This document shows positions 1 through 7,986 of a stretch of 64,000 bases of DNA, piece by piece; within the stretch, counting starts at the first letter, position 1, and each line of letters opens with the position of its first letter. The notes under the pieces are model-generated. The model was not told the DNA's origin. It made no database searches and was given only the letters and a program-made list of their open reading frames with translations. Both the position numbers and the translations under genes were made by a program. Where the stretch lies: assembly GCF_024753245.1 (NCBI RefSeq), contig NZ_JANUGX010000011.1:62001-126000 (forward strand), in the 5' to 3' direction. Origin of the DNA: Massilia norwichensis (lineage in GTDB: Bacteria > Pseudomonadota > Gammaproteobacteria > Burkholderiales > Burkholderiaceae_D).

Positions 1-288
1 TCGTTCAACCGCTTCCAGCACAGCTTCGGCCATATCTTTGCCGGCGGCTATGCAGCGGGGTACTATAGCTACAAGTGGGCGGAAGTGCTGTCGGCCGATG
101 CCTATGCGGCCTTCGAAGAAGCGGTCGAAGCCGGCGGCGGCGCCCTCGACGAGACGGGCAAGCGCTTCCACCGCGAGATCCTGTCGGTGGGCGGCTCGCG
201 TCCGGCGCTCGAATCCTTCAAGGCCTTCCGCGGCCGCGAACCGCAGATCGACGCGCTGCTGCGCCACAACGGCATGGAACCGGCATGA
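1..288 (+). CDS. prlC: Oligopeptidase A (M3 family zinc metallopeptidase), C-terminal end
   Basis: The frame is open from the first base and ends at TGA 286-288, so only the last 95 residues are present. They carry the C-terminal M3 signature, [18 protein letters not shown] followed by [14 protein letters not shown], which in oligopeptidase A and peptidyl-dipeptidase Dcp forms the substrate-side helices behind the HExxH site (here upstream of the window). Oligopeptidase A is a cytoplasmic peptidase that degrades short peptides, including cleaved signal peptides. The stop overlaps the proposed ATG of the next gene in an ATGA junction, suggesting co-transcription. A Dcp-type paralogue cannot be fully excluded without the N-terminal part. 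Confidence 0.88.
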   Translation, partial: SFNRFQHSFGHIFAGGYAAGYYSYKWAEVLSADAYAAFEEAVEAGGGALDETGKRFHREILSVGGSRPALESFKAFRGREPQIDALLRHNGMEPA

Positions 289-977
289 CAACAAGGCAGG
301 ACAGGAGCAACATCGGGCGCGGGCGGCGGATGCTGCCGGGCCTGCTGTTGCTTGCCTGTCTGCCTGCTTTTTCGCAGATGTACAAATGGACCGATGCCCA
401 GGGTACGGTCCATTACACCGACACCCCGCCGCCGGCCACGAAGGCTAGCCAGATCAGGACGCCTGCCCCGGGCGCGCCGTCCGGTCAGGCTTTACCCTAC
501 GAGCTTGCGCGCGCCGTCAAGGCCAGCCCGGTCACGCTGTACACCACCACGCAAGCGGCCTGCGCCGGCTGCGACCAGGGCCGCGCCCTGCTGCGCGCAC
601 GCGGCATCCCCTACACCGAAAAAACCGTCGACAGCGACGACGACAAGGAACAGCTGCGCCAGCTCACCGGCAAGCTGGAACTGCCGCTGCTGGTGGTCGG
701 CAGCCGCAAGGTCGCCGGCTTCCAGGATGCTGCCTGGCAGGCTACCCTGAACGCGGCGGCGTATCCGCGTTCGGCTCAGCTGCCGCGCGGCTACCAGTAC
801 GCCGCGCCCGAGTCGGCGGCCCCGGCCGGCGCCAGCGTGCCGACGCCGCCCGCACGGGCCAGGAGTACGCCGCCGGCGAACGACGCCGCGGCGCAGGCCG
901 CCGAACAGCAGCTGCGCGCGCCGGCCCCCAAACCGGCCAACGCGCCGGCCAATGCGCCGCCCGGCTTTCAATTCTGA
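285..977 (+). CDS. DUF4124 and glutaredoxin-like domain protein, exported
   Basis: 230 residues. A hydrophobic segment near residues 16-30 ([15 protein letters not shown]) looks like a signal peptide. It is followed by a DUF4124 stretch, [19 protein letters not shown], at 32-50. A glutaredoxin-like fold covers about 80-160 with a CAGC redox pair at 93-96 and the cis-proline region LELPLLVVG. The tail from about 170 is Ala/Pro-rich and probably disordered. This architecture is common in betaproteobacteria and suggests a periplasmic thiol-active protein, but its substrate is unknown. The start at 285 (ATGA overlap with prlC) was preferred. ATG at 330 would leave a shorter n-region and is a real alternative, since neither has a strong ribosome binding site. 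Confidence 0.75.
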   Translation: MTTRQDRSNIGRGRRMLPGLLLLACLPAFSQMYKWTDAQGTVHYTDTPPPATKASQIRTPAPGAPSGQALPYELARAVKASPVTLYTTTQAACAGCDQGRALLRARGIPYTEKTVDSDDDKEQLRQLTGKLELPLLVVGSRKVAGFQDAAWQATLNAAAYPRSAQLPRGYQYAAPESAAPAGASVPTPPARARSTPPANDAAAQAAEQQLRAPAPKPANAPANAPPGFQF

Positions 978-993
978 CGCACAGCACGCCCCC

Positions 994-1419
994 ATGACCC
1001 GGATCGACTTCCATACCAATATCCCCGACAAGCTCAGCTACGCATGCCGGCTGGCGCGCAAGGCCTATGCCGCGCGCGGCAAGGTCGTGCTGCTGGCCGA
1101 GACCAGCGACCAGGCCGAGCAGCTGAACGAGGCGCTGTGGACCCTGTCCGGCACCGACTTCGTGCCGCACGTGATGGCCGGCGATCCGCTGGCGCCGGAG
1201 ACCCCGGTGATCGTCACCTTCGACGAGCGCGCCGCGCTGCCGCACCGCGACATGCTGGTCAACCTGACGCGCCGCACGCCCGAAGGCTTCGACCAGTTCG
1301 CGCGCGTGTTCGAGATCATCTCGACCGACGAGGAGGACGCCGCCGCCGGGCGCGCCCGCTACGTCGCCTACCGCAAGCAGTCCTACCCGCTGACCCACTT
1401 CGTGGCAGGCCAGTCATGA
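994..1419 (+). CDS. holC: DNA polymerase III subunit chi
   Basis: 141 residues beginning MTRIDFHTNIPDKLSYACRL, the usual start of chi. Chi is the clamp-loader accessory subunit that, with psi, links the DNA polymerase III holoenzyme to single-strand-binding protein on the lagging strand. The conserved motifs FDERAALPH and the late FEIISTDEED segment are visible, and the length is typical. The ORF is open upstream to 952, but ATG 994 matches the family start. Only 16 bases separate it from the preceding gene, and its stop overlaps the next start (ATGA), so the three genes probably form one transcript. Confidence 0.93.
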   Translation: MTRIDFHTNIPDKLSYACRLARKAYAARGKVVLLAETSDQAEQLNEALWTLSGTDFVPHVMAGDPLAPETPVIVTFDERAALPHRDMLVNLTRRTPEGFDQFARVFEIISTDEEDAAAGRARYVAYRKQSYPLTHFVAGQS

Positions 1420-1961
1420 CCGATACCCCATCCTTCGACGAAATCCCGGTGCTGACCGAGGTCGTGATCGAGAAGGCGGCGGTGCCTGAGGGGCGTGAGG
1501 TGGCGGCTGGTGCTGCCGCTGACGCTGCCCCTGCTGCCGAGGCCGCCCCTGCTGCCGAAGCTGCCCCTGCAACCGAAGCCGCACCGGCCGCCGCCGATGA
1601 GGCCGATGACGCCGAGGCGATTCCGGTGCTGGAAGTCGCCGGCGCCGCCGCGTCCGGGCCTGCCGCCGCGACGCCTGCCGCCCCCGCCACCCCGACCGCC
1701 GCTGCCCCCGCCCCTGCTCCCATCGACGATGCCTGGCGCGCGCTGGAAGAGCGCCTGGTGACGCGCGTGCTGGACCGCCTGCAGCCGCGCATCGACGTGG
1801 TGCTGGAAGACCAGGTGCGCGACCAGATGGCGATCGTGCTCGACCATGTCGCCGAGCGCCTCGGCCAGGAGCTGCGCACTGCGCTGCAGCAGTCGATCGA
1901 GCATGTGGTCGCCCGCGCCGTGCAGCAGGAACTGGCGCACCTGATCGCGCGCCAAAACTGA
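1416..1961 (+). CDS. DUF2486-like protein, Ala/Pro-rich with C-terminal amphipathic helix
   Basis: 181 residues, starting in the ATGA overlap with holC. The N-terminus DEIPVLTEVVIEKA resembles the DUF2486 proteins found next to holC in Burkholderiales (recognised from memory, not searched). Residues about 25-100 are a low-complexity Ala/Pro/Glu region with repeated AAPAAE units. Residues about 103-181 form a long, charged, heptad-like helix (ALEERLVTRVLDRLQPRI and following) that could dimerise. No enzymatic motif is visible and the function is unknown. The repeats are a likely hotspot for length variation. Confidence 0.7.
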   Translation: MTDTPSFDEIPVLTEVVIEKAAVPEGREVAAGAAADAAPAAEAAPAAEAAPATEAAPAAADEADDAEAIPVLEVAGAAASGPAAATPAAPATPTAAAPAPAPIDDAWRALEERLVTRVLDRLQPRIDVVLEDQVRDQMAIVLDHVAERLGQELRTALQQSIEHVVARAVQQELAHLIARQN

Positions 1962-2096
1962 GCGTTCCGGCGCTTTTTCGACCCGCCGCGGGGCAGTGTT
2001 GCACCGGCCCCGTGCCTCTCCAGCTTTTGCTTTTCCAAGTCCGGAAAGTGATGTACCTTTTCCTGGCGTAATCACGCAAAACAACTGGAGAGACGC

Positions 2097-3239
2097 ATGC
2101 AGGTCACCATGAAACTCACCCTGATTCCGGCCGCCCTCGCGCTGGCCTTCGCCGGCGCCGCCTCGGCCCAGCAAGTCGTCAAGATCGGCCACGTCGCGCC
2201 GATCTCCGGTCCCAGCGCCCACCTCGGCAAGGACAACGAAAACGCCGCGCGCATGGCGATCGACGAACTGAACGCCAAACCCTTCACCATCAACGGCCAG
2301 AAGGTCACGCTGCAGCTGGTGTCCGAGGATGACGGCGCCGATCCCAAGCAGGGCACGGCGGTGGCGCAGAAGCTGGTCGACGCCCACGTCAACGGCGTGA
2401 TCGGCCACCTGAATTCGGGCACCACGGTGCCGGCCTCGAAAATCTACAACGATGCCGGCATCGTCCAGATCTCCCCCGCCACCACCGCGCCGGCCTACAC
2501 CCGCCAGCGCTTCCCGGGCGCCTTCCGCACGGTCGCCAGCGACGCCAAGCTGGGCGGCACGCTGGCCAGGTATGCGGCCGACACGCTGAAGGTGAAGAAC
2601 ATCGCCATCATCGACGACCGCACTACCTACGGTCAGGGCGTGGCCGACGAATTCGTGAAGGGCGCCAAGGCCGCCGGCATGAAGATCGTGGGCCGCGAGT
2701 TCACCAACGACAAGGCGACCGACTACACCGCCATCCTCACTTCGGTCAAGGCGAAGAAGCCGGACCTGATCTTCTTCGGCGGGATGGATTCGGTGGCCGG
2801 GCCGATGCTCAAGCAGGTCAAGGCGCTGGGCATCCCGGCCACCTTCATGGGCGGCGACGGCATGTGTACCGAAGCGCTGGGGCGCCTGGCCGGCGACGGT
2901 CTCGGCGACGGCAAGGTGTACTGCGCCGAAGCGGGCGGCGTGAAGGGAGCGCAGGAGAAGACGATGGAAGACTTCCGCGCGCGCTACAAGAAGAGGTTCA
3001 ACCAGGACGTGCAGCTGTACGCGCCCTATGTGTACGACTCGGTGATGGTGATGGCGACCGCGATGCGGAACGCGAAATCGGCCGATCCCGCGAAGTATCT
3101 GCCGGTGCTGAAGACCATCAAATACGAAGGCGTGACCGGCACCATCCAGTTCGACCCGGCCGGCGATATCAAGGACGGCGCGCTGACCCTGTTCACCTAC
3201 AAGGGCGGCAAGCGCACCAGGCTCGATGTGGTGCGCTGA
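2097..3239 (+). CDS. Branched-chain amino acid ABC transporter substrate-binding protein
   Basis: 380 residues with a Sec signal peptide (hydrophobic core LIPAALALAFAGAASAQQ). The mature start VVKIGHVAPISGPSAHLGKD is the hallmark of the periplasmic Leu/Ile/Val-binding family (Peripla_BP_6). Other family features are NSGTTVPASKIY in the ligand cleft and two cysteines (GMCTE and KVYCAE) that can form the usual disulfide. A ribosome binding site, GGAGAG, lies just upstream; ATG at 2109 is an alternative start. No permease or ATPase genes are adjacent, so it is an orphan binding protein that must use a transporter encoded elsewhere. It ends in front of a strong terminator. Confidence 0.9.
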   Translation: MQVTMKLTLIPAALALAFAGAASAQQVVKIGHVAPISGPSAHLGKDNENAARMAIDELNAKPFTINGQKVTLQLVSEDDGADPKQGTAVAQKLVDAHVNGVIGHLNSGTTVPASKIYNDAGIVQISPATTAPAYTRQRFPGAFRTVASDAKLGGTLARYAADTLKVKNIAIIDDRTTYGQGVADEFVKGAKAAGMKIVGREFTNDKATDYTAILTSVKAKKPDLIFFGGMDSVAGPMLKQVKALGIPATFMGGDGMCTEALGRLAGDGLGDGKVYCAEAGGVKGAQEKTMEDFRARYKKRFNQDVQLYAPYVYDSVMVMATAMRNAKSADPAKYLPVLKTIKYEGVTGTIQFDPAGDIKDGALTLFTYKGGKRTRLDVVR

Positions 3240-3275
3240 GCCGCGCTTGGCGCAGGTATGAAAACGCAGGCATGA

Positions 3276-3306
3276 AAAAAGCGCCCTGTCGATAGGGCGC
3301 TTTTCT
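3276..3306. terminator. Bidirectional intrinsic terminator
   Basis: GCGCCCT (3281-3287) and AGGGCGC (3294-3300) form a 7-bp stem with a GTCGAT loop. T residues follow on the plus side and an A run precedes, so the same hairpin can end the binding-protein transcript and the convergent cytochrome c transcript. Confidence 0.85.
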
Positions 3307-3323
3307 TGATGCGGGTGTGCAGA

Positions 3324-3632
3324 TTACTTCTGCGCCAGCACCCACTTGACCAGGCTGCGGGCTTCGGCCTCGCTGACCTGCGGATTGGCCGGCATCGGGA
3401 CCGGGCCCCAGACGCCCGCGCCGCCCTTCATGACCTTCTGCACCAGCTTGTCTTCGGCGCCTTTCTGGCCAGCGTATTTCGCGGCGACGTCTTTGTAAGC
3501 GGGGCCGACCAGCTTGGTGCCGACCGCGTGGCAGGCCATGCAGTTCTTGGCCTTCGCCAGGTCCGCCTGCGCGAAGGCGCTGGTCGATACCAGGGCGGAG
3601 ACCGCCATCATGATCATCAGAGACCGTTTCAT
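3324..3632 (-). CDS. Class I cytochrome c (c551/c552 type), periplasmic
   Basis: 102 residues with a signal peptide ending near AFA at 19-21. The haem c attachment motif CMACH is at 31-35 (Cys31, Cys34, proximal His35), and Met80 in WGPVPMPAN is the likely distal ligand. The size and the VGPAYKDVAAKYAG segment match small monohaem cytochromes that carry electrons to terminal oxidases or other periplasmic acceptors. A GGAG ribosome binding site precedes the ATG. It is transcribed alone, convergent with the binding protein and sharing its terminator. Confidence 0.92.
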   Translation of the reverse strand: MKRSLMIMMAVSALVSTSAFAQADLAKAKNCMACHAVGTKLVGPAYKDVAAKYAGQKGAEDKLVQKVMKGGAGVWGPVPMPANPQVSEAEARSLVKWVLAQK

Positions 3633-3803
3633 TCCGTACTCTCCATAGTGAAATCTGTACAGATTCTATCCTGTTTCCATGGTGTATGGGACAGGGATAC
3701 AGACTGTAACGGATGAAACACGTTTTGGTTGACCAAATGGCAGGATTTCGTTGCCGCAGAGCACTATTATTGTAAGATGGTCTGGTAAGCAAAGGATCCC
3801 ATC

Positions 3804-4028
3804 ATGCCACTCATCATTCTGCTCGCCGCCCTGGTCGCGCTGCGCTTCTTCGAAGTCTGGAAATTCGCCGACCTGTCCTGGTGGTGGATCGTCGGCCTCG
3901 CAGGCCTCGCCTTCGTCTGGTTCGAGTTCATCGAAAAGATGCTCGGCCTGGACAAGAAAAAGGCCCACAAAGAAGACGAAGTACGCCGCAAAGCCCGCGT
4001 CAAGCAAACCTTCGACAAGCGTAAATAA
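3804..4028 (+). CDS. Small Trp-rich membrane protein (TIGR04438-like)
   Basis: 74 residues with two hydrophobic segments, LIILLAALVALRFF (3-16) and WWWIVGLAGLAFVWFEFI (26-43), then a very basic tail ending in KARVKQTFDKRK. The Trp cluster DLSWWWI and the tail fit the small Trp-rich protein family seen in Burkholderiales (recognised from memory). It is predicted to be an inner-membrane protein of unknown function. It stands alone between the divergent cytochrome c gene and lysR. Confidence 0.8.
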   Translation: MPLIILLAALVALRFFEVWKFADLSWWWIVGLAGLAFVWFEFIEKMLGLDKKKAHKEDEVRRKARVKQTFDKRK

Positions 4029-4054
4029 ACCAAACTGAAGAGCGTTAACTCAGG

Positions 4055-4108
4055 TGTGATACATTCCGCGAATGGATAGGCCATAAATCGCGGGAAATGC
4101 ATATCACA
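4055..4108 (+). promoter_or_regulatory. Imperfect long inverted repeat before lysR
   Basis: TGTGATA at 4055-4061 is mirrored by TATCACA at 4102-4108, and CATTCCGCG is partly mirrored by CGCGGGAAATG inside it. The right arm ends on the A of the lysR start codon. It could be an autoregulatory LysR-type operator or an mRNA hairpin covering the start region. No binding data support either. Confidence 0.35.
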
Positions 4109-5001
4109 TGAATCTGGAGCTTCGCCAGCTGCGCTACTTCGTCACCGTCGCCGAGGAGCTGCATTTCGGGCGGGCGGCGGCGCGGCTGCATATGACGCAG
4201 CCGCCGCTGTCGCAGGCGATCGCGGCGTTGGAGGAGCTGCTGGAGGCGCCGCTGTTCGTGCGCAACCGGCGCACCGTCGAACTGGCGCCGGCCGGCAGCG
4301 CCCTGCTGCCCGAGGCGCGGCGGCTGCTGGCGGAAGCCGATGCGCTGCCGGCACTGGCACGCCGCGCCGCCGCCGGCGAAGCAGGCCGGCTCGCGCTGGC
4401 CTTCGTCACCTCCGCCGACTACAGCGTGCTGCCGCCTTTCCTGCGCCGCTACAGCGAACGCTACCCGGCGGTCCACCTGAACCTGCTCGAAGCGACCTCC
4501 GACGTCCAGGTCGAGGAACTGCTGCGCGGGCGCGTCGACGCCGGCCTCCTGATTCCGCCGCTGCCCGACAAGGCCGAAGGCGAGCTCGATTACATGAAGG
4601 TGCTCGAGGAGCCGCTGATCCTGTGCGCCCCGGCAGGATTGGAAGCGCTCACTAACCAGGCGCCGGTCCGCCTCCAGGACCTGCCGCGCCTGCCCCTCAT
4701 CATCTTCCCGCGCGAGATCTCGCCGGCCCTGCACGACGCCATCCTGTCCTGCTTCCGCGCGGCCGGCATCACCCCCACGATCGGCCAACTGGCGATCCAG
4801 ATGCAGACCATCGTCAGCCTCGTCTCCAGCGGCATGGGCTTGGCACTTGTGCCACAATCCGTGTCTAACCTGATGCGGCCCGGCGTAGAATACCGTGCCC
4901 TCGCGGACCCGACCCCACTGGTCGAGACCGGCATCGCCTGGCGCCGCGACAACCCGTCGCCCGTCCTGCAAGGCTTTCTGGAACTACTGAGGAACCACTG
5001 A
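4108..5001 (+). CDS. LysR-family transcriptional regulator
   Basis: 297 residues. The N-terminal winged HTH (1-60) has the classic LRYFVTVAEELHFGRAAARL and QPPLSQAIAALEELL pattern. The rest is a two-lobed periplasmic-binding-like effector domain (about 90-295). The N-terminus resembles the CbbR/CatR/BenM-like branch, but the effector cannot be deduced. It is translated directly ahead of lgt with a 2-base gap, so the two are likely co-transcribed. A lysR-lgt order is frequent in betaproteobacteria. There is no obvious Shine-Dalgarno sequence; a long inverted repeat abuts the start. Confidence 0.9.
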   Translation: MNLELRQLRYFVTVAEELHFGRAAARLHMTQPPLSQAIAALEELLEAPLFVRNRRTVELAPAGSALLPEARRLLAEADALPALARRAAAGEAGRLALAFVTSADYSVLPPFLRRYSERYPAVHLNLLEATSDVQVEELLRGRVDAGLLIPPLPDKAEGELDYMKVLEEPLILCAPAGLEALTNQAPVRLQDLPRLPLIIFPREISPALHDAILSCFRAAGITPTIGQLAIQMQTIVSLVSSGMGLALVPQSVSNLMRPGVEYRALADPTPLVETGIAWRRDNPSPVLQGFLELLRNH

Positions 5002-5003
5002 AC

Positions 5004-5819
5004 ATGCTCGTCCACCCGAACTGGAACCCCGTCGCCTTTCACATCGGCCCCCTGCCCATCCACTGGTACGGGATCATGTACGTGGTCGCCTTCGCCCTCT
5101 TCATCATCCTCGGCCGCGTGCGCATCCGCACCCAGCCGCACATCCAGGCCCAGGGCTGGACCAAGGAAGACCTCGACGACATGCTGTTCTACGGGATGCT
5201 GGGCGTGGTGATCGGCGGCCGTCTCGGCGAGGTGCTGTTCTACCAGCCGGCCCACTTCCTGGCCCACCCGGTCGACATCTTCAAGACCTGGCAGGGCGGC
5301 ATGTCCTACCACGGCGGCTTCATCGGCGTGCTGGTGGCGATGGCGCTGTGGGCCCGCAAGCGCAAGCGCAACCTGCTCGACGTCTACGACTTCATCGCGC
5401 CGATGGTCCCGATCGGCTATGCCTGCGGGCGCCTGGGCAACTTCATCAACCACGAGCTGCCGGGCCGCATGGCCGACCCAATGCTGCCCTGGGCCATGCA
5501 GTGGCCGGACATCACCGACCACCTGGTCCATCCCTCGCCGCTGTACCAGATGCTGGTCGACGGCGTCCTCGTCTTCATCATCATGTGGCTGTTCGCACGC
5601 AAACCGCGCCCGCGCCTGGCGGTCGGCGCCCTCTACACCCTGCTGTACGGCTGCGCGCGCTTCTTCACCGAGTACTTCCGCGTGCCCGATTGGGAAACCC
5701 ATGTGATGGGCGTGCCGATCACCTCCGGCCAGGTGCTGTCGCTGCCGATGATCGTGGCCGGCCTCCTGATGCTGGGCTGGGCCTACTCGGGCGCGAACAA
5801 GCGCGCCGTGCACGCCTAA
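5004..5819 (+). CDS. lgt: Prolipoprotein diacylglyceryl transferase
   Basis: 271 residues, polytopic inner-membrane protein. It transfers diacylglycerol from phosphatidylglycerol to the lipobox cysteine of prolipoproteins, the first step of lipoprotein maturation. The Lgt signature GRLGNFINHELPGR is present, as is the conserved YHGGFIGV segment; both are key elements of the family. Length and hydrophobic profile are typical. It follows lysR by 2 bases and is followed after 16 bases by a lipoprotein gene, a fitting neighbour. Confidence 0.96.
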   Translation: MLVHPNWNPVAFHIGPLPIHWYGIMYVVAFALFIILGRVRIRTQPHIQAQGWTKEDLDDMLFYGMLGVVIGGRLGEVLFYQPAHFLAHPVDIFKTWQGGMSYHGGFIGVLVAMALWARKRKRNLLDVYDFIAPMVPIGYACGRLGNFINHELPGRMADPMLPWAMQWPDITDHLVHPSPLYQMLVDGVLVFIIMWLFARKPRPRLAVGALYTLLYGCARFFTEYFRVPDWETHVMGVPITSGQVLSLPMIVAGLLMLGWAYSGANKRAVHA

Positions 5820-5835
5820 GCCGTCGCGACGACGC

Positions 5836-6921
5836 ATGCGCCGCCGCAGCCTGATCGCCGCCGCCGGCGCAGCCGCCCTGCTGCTGGCAGGCTGCGCGAA
5901 CACGCCGCGGCAGGACGCCGGCACACTCGCCATCGGCAAGCTCACCACAGCGCTGCCCGATGGCGTCACCCTGCTGCGCCCCGCGCGCGGCGCTCCGCAA
6001 CTCGTCACCGCCCAGGGCCAGGCGCGCACCGGACAGCGGGCCAGCGCCAACGATGCGCAGACGCGCTTCCTGGTCGGCTCGATTTCCAAGTGGATCGCCA
6101 CGGTGGCGGTGCTGCGCCTGGTGGACCAGGGCCGGCTCGCCCTCGACCAGCCGGTCACGACCTGGCTGCCCGAGCTGCCGCCGGCCAGCCGCGCCGTCAC
6201 CCTGCGCCACCTCTTGTCGAATACCAGCGGCATCCCGAACGGCGTGGCGCAGGCGCTGCGCCAGGACCGCGCGGCGATCGAAGGATCGAGGATCACGCCG
6301 CTCGAAGGCGCGCTGCGCTACGGCACCGGCGCCCCGGCTTTCGAACCGGGCAGCCGCTTCGACTATTCCTTCACCAATTGGGTGATCGTCGGCGGCATCG
6401 TCGAACGCGTCACCGGCGACCCCTTCCAGCAGGTGGTCGCGCGCCTGGTACTGCAACCCGCCGGGGTGCGCGATACCGGCTTCGCCGATGCCGCCTGGGA
6501 GTCCCTGCCGCATGCGGCCCTCGCCTACGCCAAGGATAAGACGACCCGCAAGAGCAGCGCGATGCCGCCGATGGTGGCTGCCAGCGGCACGGTCTACAGC
6601 ACCGCGGCCGACCTGGTCGCCATCGCCGACGCCGTGTATGCGGGCGGCCTGCTGTCGGATCGAGCGCGCCGCGAACTGCTGACGGTGCAGCATGCCGCCG
6701 AGGACTATGCGCTGGGCTGCCGGGTGCGCGAGATCGGCAAGAACAGCACGAAGCATACCGTGGTCTGGAATTCCGGCGTTTTCGGCGGCTATAAAACCTT
6801 GCTGGCGTATGCGCCGGCCAATGGTGCGGCGGTGGTCCTGCTGAACAACACGGATATCGAGCAAGCCGAGCAGCGCGAAACGGCGCAGAAGCTGCTGGAC
6901 GCGCTCTTACAAGCCCGCTAG
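5836..6921 (+). CDS. Serine hydrolase lipoprotein (beta-lactamase/D-Ala-D-Ala carboxypeptidase fold)
   Basis: 361 residues. The lipobox LLLAGC puts the acylated Cys at 20. The S-x-x-K motif is SISK with nucleophile Ser82 and Lys85. The second-motif tyrosine is Tyr177 in FDYSFTNW, and the third region is probably NSGVFGGY near 315. This is the class C beta-lactamase-related (Beta-lactamase PF00144) family, whose members act as esterases, peptidases or penicillin-binding relatives. True beta-lactamase activity should not be assumed, as the second motif is not the usual YSN. It lies in the same direction as lgt, 16 bases downstream. Confidence 0.88.
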   Translation: MRRRSLIAAAGAAALLLAGCANTPRQDAGTLAIGKLTTALPDGVTLLRPARGAPQLVTAQGQARTGQRASANDAQTRFLVGSISKWIATVAVLRLVDQGRLALDQPVTTWLPELPPASRAVTLRHLLSNTSGIPNGVAQALRQDRAAIEGSRITPLEGALRYGTGAPAFEPGSRFDYSFTNWVIVGGIVERVTGDPFQQVVARLVLQPAGVRDTGFADAAWESLPHAALAYAKDKTTRKSSAMPPMVAASGTVYSTAADLVAIADAVYAGGLLSDRARRELLTVQHAAEDYALGCRVREIGKNSTKHTVVWNSGVFGGYKTLLAYAPANGAAVVLLNNTDIEQAEQRETAQKLLDALLQAR

Positions 6922-7039
6922 GCCTGTTCCTGCACGCGGCAGGGATGCCGTCTGCTGGCAACGCAAAAAAGCAATTTTAGTTTCCGCCAGGGTTAGGTAG
7001 AGCACCGTTCCTGGCTTCCAGGGAACCTATTGTGGTTCC

Positions 7040-7243
7040 ATGAAGCACGCATTCTCACCCAGAAAACTGTACGCGATGCAGCGCATGTCGATCGCCCTGC
7101 GGCGCGCCGCCGCAGCCCGGCCCTTCGGTGCGGCCACCGACCGGGCCTTGCGCTGGGCTTCGGCCTGGGGCATGGTCGCCGGCATCCGCACGCCGCATAC
7201 GCATCTGCGCATCCGGCGCGACACCCTGATTGGCGTCAGCTGA
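7040..7243 (+). CDS. Hypothetical basic 67-residue protein
   Basis: Short ORF rich in Arg and Ala (MKHAFSPRKLYAMQRMSIAL and onward) with no recognised domain and no clear ribosome binding site. Its 3' end overlaps the convergent EVE gene by 8 bases. The 118 bases between the preceding lipoprotein gene and this ORF show no other feature. It may be spurious; it is listed because it starts with ATG in an otherwise empty gap. Confidence 0.3.
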   Translation: MKHAFSPRKLYAMQRMSIALRRAAAARPFGAATDRALRWASAWGMVAGIRTPHTHLRIRRDTLIGVS

Positions 7244-7700
7244 GGCCCGCCAGTGCGAGGATCTTCTTCCACTGCCCCGGCGTGACCGGCGAGATCGACA
7301 GCCGGCTGCCCTTTTGCAGCAAGACCATGTCTTCCAGTTCCGGCACCGCGCGCAGTTCCGTCAGCGGCAGGTAGCGTCCCTGCGCCAAAGCCTGGACGTC
7401 GACCGAGATCCAGCGCGGCGTTTCGCGCGTCGCTTTCGGATCGAAGTACTTGCCGCCTTCCTCGAACTGGGTCGCGTCCGGATAGGCGCCGCTCGCCACG
7501 CGCGCGATGCCCGCCACGCCCGGCACGGCGCAGCTGGAGTGATAGAACAGGATGCCGTCGCCGACCTGCATCTGGTCGCGCATGAAATTGCGGGCCTGGT
7601 AGTTGCGAACCCCAAACCAGGCGACGGTCCGATCCGGCGCCGCCAGCACGTCGTCGAAACTCACTTCATCGGGTTCGGATTTCATCAACCAATAACGCAT
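7236..7700 (-). CDS. EVE domain-containing protein (thymocyte nuclear protein 1-like)
   Basis: 154 residues starting MRYWLMKSEPDEVSFDDVLA, the standard EVE N-terminus. GVRNYQARNFMRDQMQVGD and the FYHSSC segment form the PUA-like pocket. EVE domains bind modified bases in DNA or RNA, and the small stand-alone bacterial forms are of unsettled function. The reading frame is open further upstream, but that part is inside the 6S RNA gene, so ATG 7700 is chosen. The 6S RNA precedes it on the same strand. Confidence 0.9.
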   Translation of the reverse strand: MRYWLMKSEPDEVSFDDVLAAPDRTVAWFGVRNYQARNFMRDQMQVGDGILFYHSSCAVPGVAGIARVASGAYPDATQFEEGGKYFDPKATRETPRWISVDVQALAQGRYLPLTELRAVPELEDMVLLQKGSRLSISPVTPGQWKKILALAGLS

Positions 7701-7765
7701 GCAAACTCCAAAACAAATAAAAAACGGCTGCGCACAGTGATGTGTCGCAGCCGCTTGGGATTGTA

Positions 7766-7939
7766 GCCCCGCCTGTGCCGTTTTTGCCGGCATCCCGAAC
7801 CTGACGGCTCAAGGTGGTCACAGTCAGCTCAATTTCGGGTTCGTCAAACTAGTGACGATCACGCTCACCAAGCATATTCCGCAACCTATGCGAATGAATG
7901 GTTCAAGGAATATATGGCAAATCTCGAACACCGCAGGGT
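7766..7939 (-). ncRNA. ssrS: 6S RNA
   Basis: On the minus strand the segment contains GCTTGGTGAGCGTG (from about 7875), matching the conserved GGTTGGTGAGCATG of Escherichia coli 6S. It also has a late CACCTTGAGCC stretch corresponding to CACCTTGAACC and a GGGATGCCGGC near the 3' side. The ends pair: CCCTGC at the 5' end (7938-7933) with GCGGGG at the 3' end (7771-7766), followed by GTGT with G-CAC pairing, giving the long closing stem. 6S RNA mimics an open promoter and binds sigma70 RNA polymerase in stationary phase. Position next to zapA is the usual proteobacterial location. Exact ends are inferred from the closing stem and promoter. Confidence 0.85.
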
Positions 7940-7946
7940 AGCCCGC

Positions 7947-7974
7947 AGTTTACTACGATGAACTGCCTTGTCAA
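7947..7974 (-). promoter_or_regulatory. Sigma70 promoter of 6S RNA
   Basis: On the minus strand TTGACA (7974-7969) and TAAACT (7952-7947) are separated by 16 bases. A start about 7 bases further falls at 7939-7940, exactly where the closing stem of 6S RNA begins. That agreement supports both calls. Confidence 0.7.
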
Positions 7975-7986
7975 ACGAATTCAGGC

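Noticed and set aside
5836..6921. Class C beta-lactamase and antibiotic resistance
   Set aside because: SxxK is present, but the second motif is YSF rather than YSN and the protein is a lipoprotein; membership in the broad family does not show lactamase activity.
7701..7793. N-terminal extension of the EVE-domain protein
   Set aside because: The extension would be encoded by the 3' end of the 6S RNA gene and lacks EVE similarity; ATG 7700 gives the normal family start.
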